DNA of 64,000 nucleotides from Daedaleopsis sinensis (taxonomy: Eukaryota; Basidiomycota; Agaricomycetes; Polyporales; Polyporaceae): contig CM066308.1 of assembly GCA_033807695.1 (NCBI GenBank), positions 2,108,001 through 2,172,000 of the forward strand, read 5' to 3'. The notes below the pieces were generated by a model. It saw only the letters and a list, made by a program, of their open reading frames with translations, was not told the origin of the DNA and made no database searches. Every line of letters begins with the position of its first letter. Position 1 is the first letter of the stretch. Positions 14,501 to 24,779 of this stretch are shown here, in pieces. A program made the position numbers and the translations under genes.

Positions 14501-14516
14501 TGACGGCACATTGTAG
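14485..14516 (+). repeat. Tandem 16-base duplication across a stop codon
   Basis: TGACGGCACATTGTAG occurs twice head to tail (14485-14500 and 14501-14516). The first copy ends with the TAG of the NmrA-like gene. Confidence 0.9.
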
Positions 14517-15858
14517 TCACCGCCGCCATAATTCTTCTTGGTGGGCACTCGAATCTCGTCGCTCGATCTTGTAGCAGTAACCCGTCTCATAATACTCTCG
14601 AGTCGGAGTACACTCATAGACGCGAACCATACATGCAGCACCTAATGTTTGCCGTGCAGCTTAAATACGCGCGCGTCAATAATGTGTGCCGCCGGGATAA
14701 GTATTAAACATCTCACCTTTCTCTGGTCAAAGCTCTCATGATCACCTCCTCCGTCCGCGCACCATATCCACAGCGGAGAGTACACTCATCCTCGGCAAGC
14801 CCACCCAGTTCGATCTCACTTACGTGGAACACTCTATGCATTCACTTCGGCGTATCTCGCGATAATCCGAGTCGCCGACAAACGAATGGCACCCGACCGA
14901 CCTTCAAAGTCTGCAGCTGGCTCCTCCTTCCCATGGCCGAGCTTACCATTCTTCCTCCTTCCTCAATATCCCCATATGGCATATGTGGGTAATCTGCTCA
15001 AGCCTCAGCCTCTTCCAAGTTCCAGTCGCGCCGATGACCGATGACTAGACGCTCAATATATATTAGCTCGGATGCCACACATGTACCAAATGGAGGAGGA
15101 CACAGACAACCCGGATACCGCCCCCACGATTATGCACTCTACGTAACTCGCGAACGAACCCACTGGTCTCGTGAAAGAGATCTACGAGCACAAGTGCGTT
15201 CGTTAGCTCTGCTGCGGTGATGACTTCACTCAACTCACATGCGGAGAGAAGATAAGACGGCTCTAGAAGCCCTCCTATATGGGAGCGCACCTTCATCGTC
15301 GTCCTTCTCCTCACAGCGTCTCAGGCTCTGTAGGACGTAATTCGGACTCCCTCCACCAGCGCCCGCCATCCCTGCGTCTCCGCCGCGCAACCGTTCTCGC
15401 CCAGCGCGCGGCCGTACTGACATTTCGGACCCTCTAGATACAGACGATCAAGCAAGAATCTCGGGTGGCGCACGGGTCGGGGGCAAGAACGGCAGGACTG
15501 CTCTTCCTCGCTGTATCGCGGTCGATTCCGGTTCCTTGAGGCTCGATGCACGATCAGGCAGGCTCGTTTCACGTGCTCGACCACGCTGCATGCGCGTGCC
15601 CGGGCGTGATATGTATACACCCCCGCTCGATGGTGGCTGCTGCAGACAATCGATGCCCTAGCACATCCATCGCTCCGTCCTCTCCACCTGGTCGCTCCGG
15701 CTCCTCATTCCTGCCTCGTCTCAGCATCGACTATCCGCCGGCACGCCTTGAAGCAGCCACCGCCGACTATCACCTCTGTATAGTGTTCGACTCCAGCTGC
15801 AGGATCTATACCAGATACGCAACATCAGCATCCACCAGTATAAGTCGGGATACGCAAA
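14517..15858. other. 1.3 kb region without a recognised gene
   Basis: Short open frames occur on both strands (for example minus 15063-15314 and 15321-15620), but none shows a known motif or splice structure. The right half is probably the promoter and leader of the next gene. Confidence 0.35.
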
Positions 15859-17610
15859 ATGTACCTCTCAGACATTGCCAGCGAGGGCTTCTACTCGCCC
15901 AGCCGCGGAACTCGGAACGGCCCCGGTAGCACGCGCGACCTCGACTCCATCGCAGGCGGGCAGGCCCCCCGCCGCTCCAGCCACGCCTACCACGACCGCG
16001 CCTCCCCAGCGTCCCCGGTGGCGCCGACAAGCATCCCGCTCGACGACAGCTTCGACGCGTACACGACCGAGGTGCCGACCGAGTGGGCCGTCGGCGACCG
16101 GCACGCCGAGTACGAGCGCGACGAGTCGGTGAGCGGGTACCGCAACTACGTGACGGAGATGGAGCGCATGCTGTCCGGGCAGATGGAGAACGCGGCGCGC
16201 ATGCAGCGGCAGGACGGGTACCGTGTGCACAGCCAGCAAGAGCAAGACTTCGACCAGGGGCCGCCCCACGGCGATCCCGGGCTGGAGGAGGAACAGAGGC
16301 AGGCGGTCCCGTACACGCACGCCCGCCCAGAGCGGTCCCTCCGGCAGAGCGATGCGGGCGTGAGCGAGAGCGCACGCGGCTCGTCCAGGTCGCGGCTGGG
16401 CGACGCGAGGAGGCGGAACGTCGGGCAGCAGCAGCCGGTGCCGCTCGCAACGTCGATGCAGGCCCCCAAGACCCAGCTGTCGCCGCTGCCGCCGATGTCC
16501 CCGCCACCGGACAACGCGCGGCATGTGAGCGGGAGGAAGGGCCAGGTCGAGCTGGTCGAGCAGCGCATCCTCGAGGACACGCCCGCCCGCACGATCTCGC
16601 TCTGGCGAGAGCGCGTCGCGCAGAGTGTGAGCGGGGGCGCGAGCGCGTTCGGCGACGAGTCGCGGAGCGAGACGAACAGCCATGCACATGCGCACACCCA
16701 CCGGCAGGGGCAGGGAGCTGGACTCGGCCATCGGAGGGTGTTGTCGGGCTCGGTGGCTTCGGATGCGCGCCTGCGGAGAGTGGCGAGCGAGCAGCCGCAA
16801 TACCCATGTCCACTCGATGGCGGCGGGCCGAGGAACGAAAGCCTGCGTGGGACGGACAACGGGAGGTCGGGCAGGGCGTCCTATGAGCGGAGCGAGGTGA
16901 GTTGTGTCCTGATCGCGTCCAGATGTTGGGCAAGGTGATAATCGCATGGTTAGTACATGATCTCTTACCAGCAAGCCACCATGGGCGGATTATCAAAACC
17001 TCTCTCTCCACGGTCCGAAGCCGGGAGCACGGCTGCGTTCCGGCGTGACCTGAGGACCCCATCCAGCCCAACGTTGAGCAGAGTATACGAACACACGCCG
17101 CCGTCGCCGACATTGCGCCGGCATGTACCGCGCAAGTCTCTGGACAGGAGCGAGGTGCGGGGTTTACTCATCGCTGCTGGAGACAGACCGTCGCTGATGA
17201 TACACTCCCAGTATATGACTTACCCGCAGACACCGCCGCGTTCGGGCAGCCAGGCGAGCTCGGCTGGCCCTGCTCCCCTTCCGAAGGGCACCAACGGCGG
17301 CGGGAACGGAATCGCACATGGCGCGCCCCCAAGATCCTCGAGGCGGGACTCGTTCCGCGAGGACGGCGGCAGCGTGCTCCGCGCGACATCGACGTCATCC
17401 GTCGAGATCATCCTCTCGTCGTGCGACCCCTCGCTCCTGCACATCGCCCCGGCGCTCTACGAACTCGGGATCAAGCGCGTGGACCATCTCCGGGCGATCG
17501 CACGCCTGAGCGAGGAAACGCGGGATAGGGAGGTGAAAGAGCAAGCTCTGAAGAGGGGCGTGTCGGTCGTCGAATGGGCGATCTTCTTGGATAGGCTGCA
17601 AAGCTTGTAG
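15859..17610 (+). CDS. Ser/Pro-rich disordered protein with a conserved-looking C-terminal helical domain, unknown function
   Basis: I do not recognise this protein. Exon 1 (15859-16896) and exon 2 (from 16972) join in phase 0 over a GTGAGT...ACCAG intron. The first ~450 residues are low complexity, rich in Ser, Arg, Pro and Gln, with S-P and T-P sites suggesting phosphorylation. The last ~70 residues are ordered: I-L-S-S-C-D-P-S-L-L-H-I-A-P-A-L, then L-x-x-L-G-I-K-R-V-D-H-L, then a charged helix and W-A-I-F-L-D-R-L. That pattern of alternating helices resembles a SAM- or death-like fold, but this is only a guess. A further 57-base frame-preserving intron is likely at 17155-17211 (GTGCGG...TCCCAG, with CTGATG inside). 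Removing it gives 538 residues; keeping it gives 557. Confidence 0.7.
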
Positions 17611-17868
17611 CAATATAGGGATGTACGTGGACGGGAGAGGTAAAGTCGGGAGATTGGTATGAATATGTACGAGCCCGTTCACATGTAGCATTCTTGCGTT
17701 GAGTACCCACATGCGCTGTATCTTGCTGTATCCATTAGTGACAGGCGTAGCCTCCATCGCCGAGGGACGATTGCAGCAACCGAAGTTTGGTGCCAAAAAT
17801 CGCGAGACCTATCAAGATGAAGCAGATGTGGCCGTCGCCAGAGCAGGGCAACTGAGAACCCGTCATTC

Positions 17869-18415
17869 CTAGTTTTCTCGCCAGTTGTTTGCACAGGCTG
17901 TACACCTGTACCAGTGTTAGGAAAAAATTGGCGAGAAAGTGGTCACAACCAACCGGTAAACTGTAATAATCGTCGAGTCAGCAACTTAGATTCGAGCAGA
18001 CGGAGAAGAAAGGCGCGTACATGTTGTCATGGGCTCATCTGCAGACCTAATCTGTAGCTGATAGAAGTATGCACGTCCATTGTCGCATTTCGGACATGTT
18101 GCTGTTCCATAGGGTCAGTACGTAGTTTGCAGAGGTCTAGCGAACTCCGAGTCACCGTTTGTAGAGTCTGCGTGCTTCCACTGGTCGTCTCCCCCGAGCA
18201 CGTCGTCTACCTCTTTCCGCTTGAGCTTCGTCCTGGAGGTCATCTGCAGGACGCCAAGAGTTCTTTCATCAGTGTATATTAGATCCAATCCCAAGAGCTA
18301 AACGTGCCTGCTTGGTGATAGGGAATTCGTATGCGCAAGTGTTGCATGCCCATTTGTTGTATCCCGTCTCGGCGGATATTACAAGCAGATTTGCACAGCT
18401 TGGGCAGAACAGCAT
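17869..18415 (-). CDS. RPC11: RNA polymerase III subunit C11 (TFIIS-like zinc ribbon protein)
   Basis: C11 supports intrinsic RNA cleavage, termination and reinitiation by RNA polymerase III. Exons (minus): 18308-18415, 18156-18243, 18021-18101, 17954-17960, 17869-17905, giving 106 residues, the normal family size. The N-terminal zinc ribbon reads M-L-F-C-P-S-C, W-A-C-N-T-C and Y-E-F-P-I-T-K-Q. The linker is S-R-T-K-L-K-R-K-E-V-D-D-V-L-G-G. The C-terminal ribbon has C-P-K-C, then R-S-A-D-E-P-M-T-T-F-Y-R and C-x-x-C ending N-N-W-R-E-N. The Q-I-R-S-A-D-E-P segment with Asp-Glu is the catalytic hairpin. Two oddities: intron 1 starts with GC (AAGCAG/GCACGT), and the fourth exon is only 7 bases. 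Both are required to restore the conserved protein. The gene is divergent from the SPRY gene. Confidence 0.93.
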
Positions 18416-19049
18416 ATCTGACTATCCTTCTGGTGGTTTCTCGGAGTCTACAGCTCCTGAAGGTGGAAAGCCCGAGATAATGAGAGGTAGGTTCAGCACA
18501 ACGCTCGCGGCGCTTCTCTTCACAACTTTTCGACTCGCCACCGCCACCAGCCAGCCTCCGGCGCCTCTTCCTCTGAGTCGTTTGCCAACGGCGTTACGAC
18601 GCTTACTAGATAGAGCAACCACAGTCAGGCAGCAGTCGTGTCGAGATCAAACGAAACCTCCTAATAATCTGTGATGCGTTCCTGGTAGTAGTAAAGCTCA
18701 TCCAACCACCTTGCTCCGACGATTGGTAGCGCCGCCGTCAGAGGGTTACTACTAGATCGCACAGCCTCCGGCGAACCAGTGTGTACGGCGACATGATGAG
18801 GCCTTGCGCAGCTCTCTTCCTACTACTACCTACTTAGCGGGCTGTATCAAGTACAGGTATGTCCCCAAACGGCGATAATGAACACTGCTGTACATCGACT
18901 GACCAAGCTTTCAATAGCAGGCACCGTGCCCGGACCACACCGACTTCAAGTCATATAAACTGCCCCCTACGGGAGCTCGACCCTCACACAACGCCACCGC
19001 TCAGACTCTACCAAACTTCGTAACCATCACCAGAAACCCTCCATCACCC
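18416..19049. promoter_or_regulatory. Bidirectional promoter region, RPC11 and SPRY gene
   Basis: This 634-base spacer lies between two divergent starts. A TATAAA at 18954-18959 is 91 bases upstream of the SPRY start codon. No TATA box is evident for RPC11. The open frame 18422-18622 on the minus strand has no homology I can recognise. Confidence 0.5.
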
Positions 19050-20129
19050 ATGTCGTGGTTAAAGACACTCACCTCCAAAGCCAAGGGCAAGGGCCGCGCC
19101 CCCGCGGACCCCCTGGACGACGACCTCGAAGCGCCACCCGAATGGCAGGCCGCCCCCGAGCAAGTGCACGCCGAGGGCCTCCTCGCAGACGCAAGCGAGG
19201 AGGACTTCCGCTCCGCGGAGGCCTTCTGCCTGCGCCACCCGCCCGCCCCTGCGCGCCTCCTCCCGTCCGCCGCCATCGAGCGCATCCGGAGCCTCGGCTG
19301 TGGCGCGTGGCAGCTCGAGGTGCCCGCCTCGCCGCGCTTCCGCGGCGCGGTGTACAACGACGGCGTCGGGGGCGGACCCGGGAGCGAGAAGGGGAACGAG
19401 AAGGGGGGCGCGGGCGGGCCGCACGTCTACACGGGCGTGGTCAAGGTCGTCACGCGCGCGGACTGCCAGGACGCGTGCATCCTGAGCGACCTCCCGATCC
19501 TCGCTGGCCTGTACGACACGCGCGGTCGGGCGGGGGTGTACTACGAGATCAAGGTCATCCGGATGGACGGAGTGATCGCCGTCGGTGCGTGCTCTTCTCC
19601 CTCTCGTGCGGCTAATGGAGGCTCATGCACACCCGACTGTCTCCAATGCACAGGGACCGCGTGCAGGCCGTACCCCGACTGGCGGCTGCCCGGCTGGAAC
19701 CGCCTGAGCGCAGGCCTGCACCTCGACGACTGCCGCAAGTTCTTCGAGGACCCAGACGGCGGGCGCACGTACGCGCCCGCAAGCTCGCTCGCCCGCGGGG
19801 TGCGCGCGGGGGACACCGTTGGAGTCGGCTACGCGTTCGCGCACGGTGCGCTCTTCTTCACGCACAACGGCGCGCGGCTCCCCGACGCGTTCGCGGGCGT
19901 CTACCTCCCGCGCGCGGCGCACGACGTGTACGCGGCCGTGGGGGTGTCCGGGCCTGGCGCGTGCGAGTTCGAGGTGAACTTCGGGGGCGCGGACTTCGAG
20001 TGGAAGGAGGGCAACGACTGGAAGGTCGAGGGCCATGTCGGGATGAGCCCGGGCGGCGCGGGGGGTGCGGACGACGAGCTCCCGTCGTATTCCGCCGCGA
20101 GGATGGACAGGAGGGTCGTTTACCAGTAG
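19050..20129 (+). CDS. SPRY (B30.2-like) domain protein, 336 aa
   Basis: Exons are 19050-19584 and 19654-20129. The 69-base intron (GTGCGT...CACAG) has no stop and keeps frame, so the raw open frame is 359 codons, but its removal restores V-G-T-A-C-R-P-Y-P-D-W-R-L-P-G-W-N-R, the classic SPRY core. Further SPRY marks are Y-Y-E-I-K-V-I, D-D-C-R-K-F-F, G-D-T-V-G-V-G-Y and F-F-T-H-N-G. SPRY domains are protein-binding modules. In yeast, SPRY proteins Ssh4 and Ear1 are adaptors for the Rsp5 ubiquitin ligase. An L-P-S-Y sequence near the C-terminus fits an LPxY ligand of Rsp5 WW domains, but there is no transmembrane segment here, unlike Ssh4/Ear1. The adaptor role is therefore inference. Confidence 0.88.
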   Translation: MSWLKTLTSKAKGKGRAPADPLDDDLEAPPEWQAAPEQVHAEGLLADASEEDFRSAEAFCLRHPPAPARLLPSAAIERIRSLGCGAWQLEVPASPRFRGAVYNDGVGGGPGSEKGNEKGGAGGPHVYTGVVKVVTRADCQDACILSDLPILAGLYDTRGRAGVYYEIKVIRMDGVIAVGACSSPSRAANGGSCTPDCLQCTGTACRPYPDWRLPGWNRLSAGLHLDDCRKFFEDPDGGRTYAPASSLARGVRAGDTVGVGYAFAHGALFFTHNGARLPDAFAGVYLPRAAHDVYAAVGVSGPGACEFEVNFGGADFEWKEGNDWKVEGHVGMSPGGAGGADDELPSYSAARMDRRVVYQ

Positions 20130-20261
20130 CGGGCGGAGGGGCGTGTAGATAGATATATCCAGTGTCTCATAGCGAGCTGTCTACGTATTACAAGGACATT
20201 ACATGTAGGATACGGAACACACCATGGGCCCGAGGCACCAATCCGGTACCGACAACGCTGC

Positions 20262-22322
20262 TCACACCTTGCACTCGAGCTTCCCGCCGGTGAGCATCAT
20301 GATCGTCGCGCCCAGACTCCAGCCGAGCTCCGTGCCGTCGATCTGCTTCCCGACCTCGATCTCGCGCTCCCCGCTGAGCTCGTACCCGAGCCGGAGCAGC
20401 GCGTGCTGGAACGTGAGGTCGAGGCACCACTCGGGGCGGCCCTCGAGCTCCGCCATAAGCCCCTTGTCCGTGCCCCAGCGCCCCTTCCACGCGGCCGGGC
20501 CCTCGCAGACGGTCCGCGCGAGCTCGGCGAACGTCGAGACGCGGAGCGGCTTCTTGAGCGGGCTCGCGGTCGTCTGGAGGAAGGGGCTGAGGCGGTCGTA
20601 GAAGTACGAGAGCAGCAGGATCTTGCCGTGCGGGAACGTCTCGAGGAGCGAGGGCTGGTACACGCCGTTGAACGAGCACGGCTTGACCTCGCAGATGCTG
20701 TGGGGTGTGCACGCGTCAGTTCTCACTTCAGAGTCGCGGGGAGGCGGAGACGGATACTCACGCGTCCTTGCCCATGACGAGCTCGACGACCCGGTTGCAC
20801 GAGTCCCAGCTGCCGACGTCCGCGCCGGCCATGGTGACGTTGAACTTGCCGCCGAGCCGCTCGTCCTTGATCTCGACGAGCTTCTGCGTGCCGCGCGCGA
20901 GACACGGGTTCACAACCGTGGCGTCCGCGCCGTGCTTGCCCCCGCGCACGCTGCTCATGAACTCGACGACGCGGTGCGTGCTCTGGCGCGCGGTCATCAG
21001 CCCGTAGCCGAGGTACGAGTGCTGGTAGAGCACGCGCTCCGCGCCGTCGAACTTGAGCGCGTACTTGTGCTCGCCGTCCGCGAGCCCCGCGTCCGGCTTC
21101 TCCATCGCGAACGTCGGCTCGAACACGATCTGCGTCGACGCACCGCCCAGGTCGAGCACCGCGTACGCCGCGTCCCCAGTTCCGAGCGTCTTGAGCAGGT
21201 AGTTCGCCGTCAGCCACGCGTACACGCCCTCGTCGCGGCCCTCCATGATCTGCACCGCGTCCGCGCCCTGCAGGCTGAACGGATACTTCTCCGCGAGCCG
21301 CCGCCGCACCGCGTCGAGGATCGCCGTGGCCTCGTCCGCCCCAAGCCGGCGCAGCCCCGCGGTCGCCTTCACCGCGAGCGGGGTGCACGCCCGGAGCGAT
21401 GCAGGCACGACGTGCATGGCCTCGTCGAGGAGCTCGTCGAGGCTCTCCGCCGCGGCGCGCGGGTCCCCGGCGTACTTGGACAGGCCCGGCTGGCGCTGCT
21501 TGAACACCTCGTACTCGTACGCGGGCGCCGGCCCGCAGTTGTTGAACTTGTAGATGTGGATGCGCGAGCCCGTCGAGCCCGCGTCGATCATGAGCGCGAA
21601 CTGCACGAGCGGGAGGCCCGGCGTGTGCGGCTGCGTGCAGTAGTGCGTCTTCGTGAGATCTCCGTCGCTCGCTGGGTCCTTCGGCCGCGTGGCGGGGGCG
21701 ACGTCGGTCGGCGGGCGTGTTGTGGCGGTGGGTCCGGGGATGATGGGGGGGACCTCAAAGTCTTCGTGCGACGATCCCGACTTGATGATAGCTACGATGC
21801 CCTCGTTAGCCCTACATATCCAGCAACATTTCGCAACGCAGACGGGTCCGAGAGTCGTCGTCGTCGTCGTCGTCGTCGAGGTGAAATAGAGTACGGCTGG
21901 CGGCGGGGAGAGGGAGGGTGCAGGGTACGAGGATCGGAACACTCACATGGAACATAGTCATCCAAATCCTCCCTCCTAGGCCCGAAGAAATACACGAGCC
22001 CGATGAGCACGACCGCGCCCATCGCAAACTTCTTCCACGCGAACCGCCTGGGGCCCCCACTCCTGCCGGGGCCCATGCCGCCCTCGAGGCGTTCGTAGTT
22101 GCTGCTCCGCGGCGAGTACATTTTGGTCGACCGTTTGCGCGCGTGCGACTGGGACTGGGTGCTGCCGCCCACGGAAGAGGACGAAGACTGAGACTGAGAG
22201 AGAGGTGGGACTGCCAACGTCGCAGAGGTCGAGGAAGAGGGAGAAAAGGGAGGTGTGGCCGACGAGCGCGCCGGACGTGGTTCGTGGTCGTCGAAAGTCA
22301 AGATGGGAGAGGAGCTGTGCAT
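20262..22322 (-). CDS. GDA1: Golgi guanosine diphosphatase, GDA1/CD39 family
   Basis: The enzyme hydrolyses GDP to GMP in the Golgi lumen, which drives GDP-mannose import for glycan mannosylation. Exons (minus): 21947-22322, 20762-21791, 20262-20697, total 613 residues. The N-terminus is a Ser-rich cytosolic tail, then a single membrane anchor at about residues 97-114 (F-A-M-G-A-V-V-L-I-G-L-V-Y-F-F). All apyrase conserved regions are visible: D-A-G-S-T-G-S-R (ACR1), A-T-A-G-L-R (ACR2), G-R-D-E-G-V-Y-A-W (ACR3) and L-D-L-G-G-A-S-T-Q (ACR4). Type II topology fits Golgi GDA1. The 155-base first intron holds a (GTC)8 run. Its 3' end is inferred at 21792 from phase; neighbouring AGs are possible. 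Confidence 0.93.
21854..21878 (+). repeat. (GTC)8 trinucleotide microsatellite in GDA1 intron 1
   Basis: Eight perfect GTC units plus one G. They lie inside the inferred 155-base intron of the GDPase gene, so length change would not alter the protein. Confidence 0.9.
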
Positions 22323-22883
22323 CCGAGTCTCTTCTCGTCCCCGGTTCGAATTCGCCTAATTAATGGCCACTGGCTCCGCGCACGCTGGTCGTTCGTCACA
22401 AACGTATGCAAACCAGAAGAAGCCTCCCGTTCTGCAAGTTTCAACTGCGGGTTGTGCCACGCGATGAACACGTCGACACGGCACACTAATTCAGTTCACA
22501 CATAAAGATATTCGCGAGTACAACATTCACATTGATTCGACTATATCGACTGCGACGACTACGACAGGACAGTGACAGAGATGTGGAAGGAGACTGGACA
22601 GATGGAGGGGTAAATGACGGAGTTCGGGCGAGAACCGCACCTACTACATTAGCGACATTTTTCTTGATAGCGAATATCGAAAGGGGGCATGGGGAGGGGG
22701 GGTACGACGCTACTCCTGAGCAAGTGGTTTGGGAATGAGGGATACTGGAAGGAGTAGGGAAGGCCACAGAAAATATGCGTGGCGAATGGAACGAGATAGA
22801 GAGAAACGGGGACATATAATGCATAAGGTATACTTTCAAAGTCAAAGGGAGTGGGGGGACGAGAACGAGAGTCAAGTGAGCGT
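22323..22883. other. Intergenic region between two leftward genes
   Basis: It holds the GDA1 promoter and the bZIP 3' end. No additional gene is recognised. Confidence 0.4.
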
Positions 22884-24554
22884 TCAAGCTATATCGAACG
22901 ACGGCACCTCGTGTCCATGACTCTCAAGCAATGCCTGGTAGAGCATCGCCTTCTGCTTCCACATCTCCTTCTCCTCCTTCTCGCGCTCGACGGAAATCTC
23001 GAGCTCTCGCTGGTACTCGAGCTTCCGCTTACGGCTCCGCCGGGCTGCGAGGGTGTTCTGCCGACGCTTGGCTTCGATTGCGTCGACATCGTTGGGGTCG
23101 AGATGTACGTCGTCCTCGAGCTCATCCTCCTCGCCAAACGCCTGCGACCGTGCCCGCTTCTTCTTGAGCCACGCCGTCGGAACCTCCTTGCGCGAAGTCG
23201 TCGAGGGAGTGACGTACTTACGCGTCTGGATAGGAGCGTCCAGAGAGACGAGGTCATCCGGGTTGAGGTTCTTCCGTGTCCCTGTCGGAAGGTTCTTGCG
23301 GGGACGACGGCCGGGGGTGGACGGCGCAGGCACGGGGTGGGTACGGGGCGACGGGTGGAGGGACGTAGGATCGAGCGAGGGGGTAGTGGGCGATGGCATA
23401 ACGTACAGGTCGTCGAACAACGTGGGCTGAGGGAGATGCTGCGGGGCCGAAGCCTTCATGTCGAGAGCTCCACTCAAACCGAGGCCATCGCCGAACAGGG
23501 GGCCACCCATATCCGGGAAGCTGTCGACGTCGTATATCGCCGGGCTGGTCAACATGTCGGCCATGTCAGCCGAGCCGATGGCGGGCGTGGTGAGGAAATC
23601 TTCGAATGGCGAATCCTCCATCGGCGACGTGAGGAAGTCGTTGAAGTCGGTCGCCATTTGGAACTCAGGGGAGGCTGATCCGATCGAGTAAGACGACGAC
23701 GTAGGCCTAGGCGTATAGGGATGATACACACCTTGGATCACGTCCATGATCGCCTGGACAGCGTCCGGGTCGGCGGCGAGATCTTGAATAGTGCGGGCCC
23801 GCTCAGGGGCAGACTGTGTCTCCTCGGGCTTTTGCGACAGCATGCTTAGATAGTTCGAGCACAAAGAGGAGAAGTCGAAGTCTGAAGTGGAACTAGAGGC
23901 GACTGGGGGAGGCGCTGGAGGCGATGGTTGTGCAAATCTGGTTGTTCGAGGAACTGGTGGAAGAGACTGAGGGATTCCATGATGGGCAGCGAGAGCCGAA
24001 GTCGAGTGGAAGACCGGGTGGGATGTCCGTGGACGGTTGGTAGACGAGTTTATCGAGACATCATGATGATGAGTCTGGAAACTTGGGAGTGGGAAACTCT
24101 CAAGGGGTGCGTTATGCGAGGAACCATGGCTGGGGTAGCGTTCCGAAAAGTCGCGTGTTGACGCGTTTACTGAGTAAGCGAGAACATTTTGGCGACTATG
24201 TTGATGTTTCGGATACTGATGGGAATACAAGGTTGAAGTTGGGGAGGGGTGAAGTTGGGATGTGTCAGCAGGCAAACCCGCGAGCTGAGGGAGGAGTCTG
24301 GAAGGCGATGGCGGCGCAATCAGTGGGGAGTTCTCAACGGTTGGATCATTGCCGTATTGTTCCGCCGACGGTCGGATAGCAGAATATGGGGAGAGAGAGG
24401 GAGAGAGAGATACGGCGGATTGCGCGGTGGACGACGGGTGACCGCCGTCGGGACACGCTTGCCACTTCTGCGTCATATACTGCATGTTGCGCAATGAAGG
24501 GGACGATGACTCTGCCGACATGCTGTTCGACGGCACGGACGATGTCATGGACAT
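22884..24554 (-). CDS. bZIP transcription factor, Gcn4/CPC1-like
   Basis: The coding frame from ATG 24554 gives 556 residues. The C-terminus carries a basic region with N-T-L-A-A-R-R-S-R (the N-x7-R signature) and then a coiled coil with K-L-E-Y-Q-R-E-L-E and more heptads. N-terminally it is Ser/Pro-rich with acidic patches (for example D-F-N-D-F and E-D-S-P-F-E-D-F), as in activation domains. The basic region and C-terminal placement fit fungal general amino acid control factors (Gcn4, CpcA, cross-pathway control). The frame is open up to 24635, but that extra part is a leader intron (GTGAGT at 24635 to TGCCAG at 24582), so I start at the first ATG after it. The short leader between TATA and ATG has no upstream ATG, unlike yeast GCN4. 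TGACTC/TGAGTCA elements lie upstream. Confidence 0.87.
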   Translation of the reverse strand: MSMTSSVPSNSMSAESSSPSLRNMQYMTQKWQACPDGGHPSSTAQSAVSLSPSLSPYSAIRPSAEQYGNDPTVENSPLIAPPSPSRLLPQLAGLPADTSQLHPSPTSTLYSHQYPKHQHSRQNVLAYSVNASTRDFSERYPSHGSSHNAPLESFPLPSFQTHHHDVSINSSTNRPRTSHPVFHSTSALAAHHGIPQSLPPVPRTTRFAQPSPPAPPPVASSSTSDFDFSSLCSNYLSMLSQKPEETQSAPERARTIQDLAADPDAVQAIMDVIQGVYHPYTPRPTSSSYSIGSASPEFQMATDFNDFLTSPMEDSPFEDFLTTPAIGSADMADMLTSPAIYDVDSFPDMGGPLFGDGLGLSGALDMKASAPQHLPQPTLFDDLYVMPSPTTPSLDPTSLHPSPRTHPVPAPSTPGRRPRKNLPTGTRKNLNPDDLVSLDAPIQTRKYVTPSTTSRKEVPTAWLKKKRARSQAFGEEDELEDDVHLDPNDVDAIEAKRRQNTLAARRSRKRKLEYQRELEISVEREKEEKEMWKQKAMLYQALLESHGHEVPSFDIA

Positions 24555-24658
24555 TGCGCGTAAGGCAGATACGCTTAACGACTGGCAGCGGAAATACGGC
24601 GACAACGACGGAAAAGAGGAGGGGAGAGGACTCACGAGTGAACTCAGAGAGCTACGTC

Positions 24659-24665
24659 TGAGTCA
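24659..24665. promoter_or_regulatory. TGAGTCA, Gcn4/AP-1-type site
   Basis: This perfect TGASTCA palindrome lies in the first leader exon of the bZIP gene. Gcn4-family proteins bind this sequence, so autoregulation is possible; that is inference. Confidence 0.45.
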
Positions 24666-24747
24666 GATGGAGGCTCGACAGTAGAGTACTGTGCGAGGGG
24701 GTTGCGGTGGTGGTGGTAAGGGAGGAAAGTACGAACGCGACTGGATC

Positions 24748-24753
24748 TGACTC
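24748..24753. promoter_or_regulatory. TGACTC half-site at the bZIP promoter
   Basis: TGACTC is the core of the general-control element. It lies just downstream of the presumed TATA box (24762-24767) on the transcribed side. Confidence 0.35.
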
Positions 24754-24761
24754 GAGCAGTT

Positions 24762-24767
24762 TTATAA
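24762..24767 (-). promoter_or_regulatory. TATA box of the bZIP gene
   Basis: The minus strand reads ATTATAAA here, about 210 bases upstream of the ATG including a 54-base leader intron. No closer TATA element is present. Confidence 0.45.
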
Positions 24768-24779
24768 TCTTTCTGATTC

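Noticed and set aside
15806..17113. 435- and 368-codon open frames (-) across the disordered-protein gene
   Set aside because: Antisense shadows of GC-rich coding sequence; composition is dominated by Arg, Ala and Pro.
20623..21957. 444-codon open frame (+) opposite GDA1
   Set aside because: Exact antisense of the GDPase exons; the sense strand has all apyrase motifs.
22340..22352. GGTTCGAATTC as a tRNA B-box
   Set aside because: No A-box or foldable acceptor stem at the right distance.
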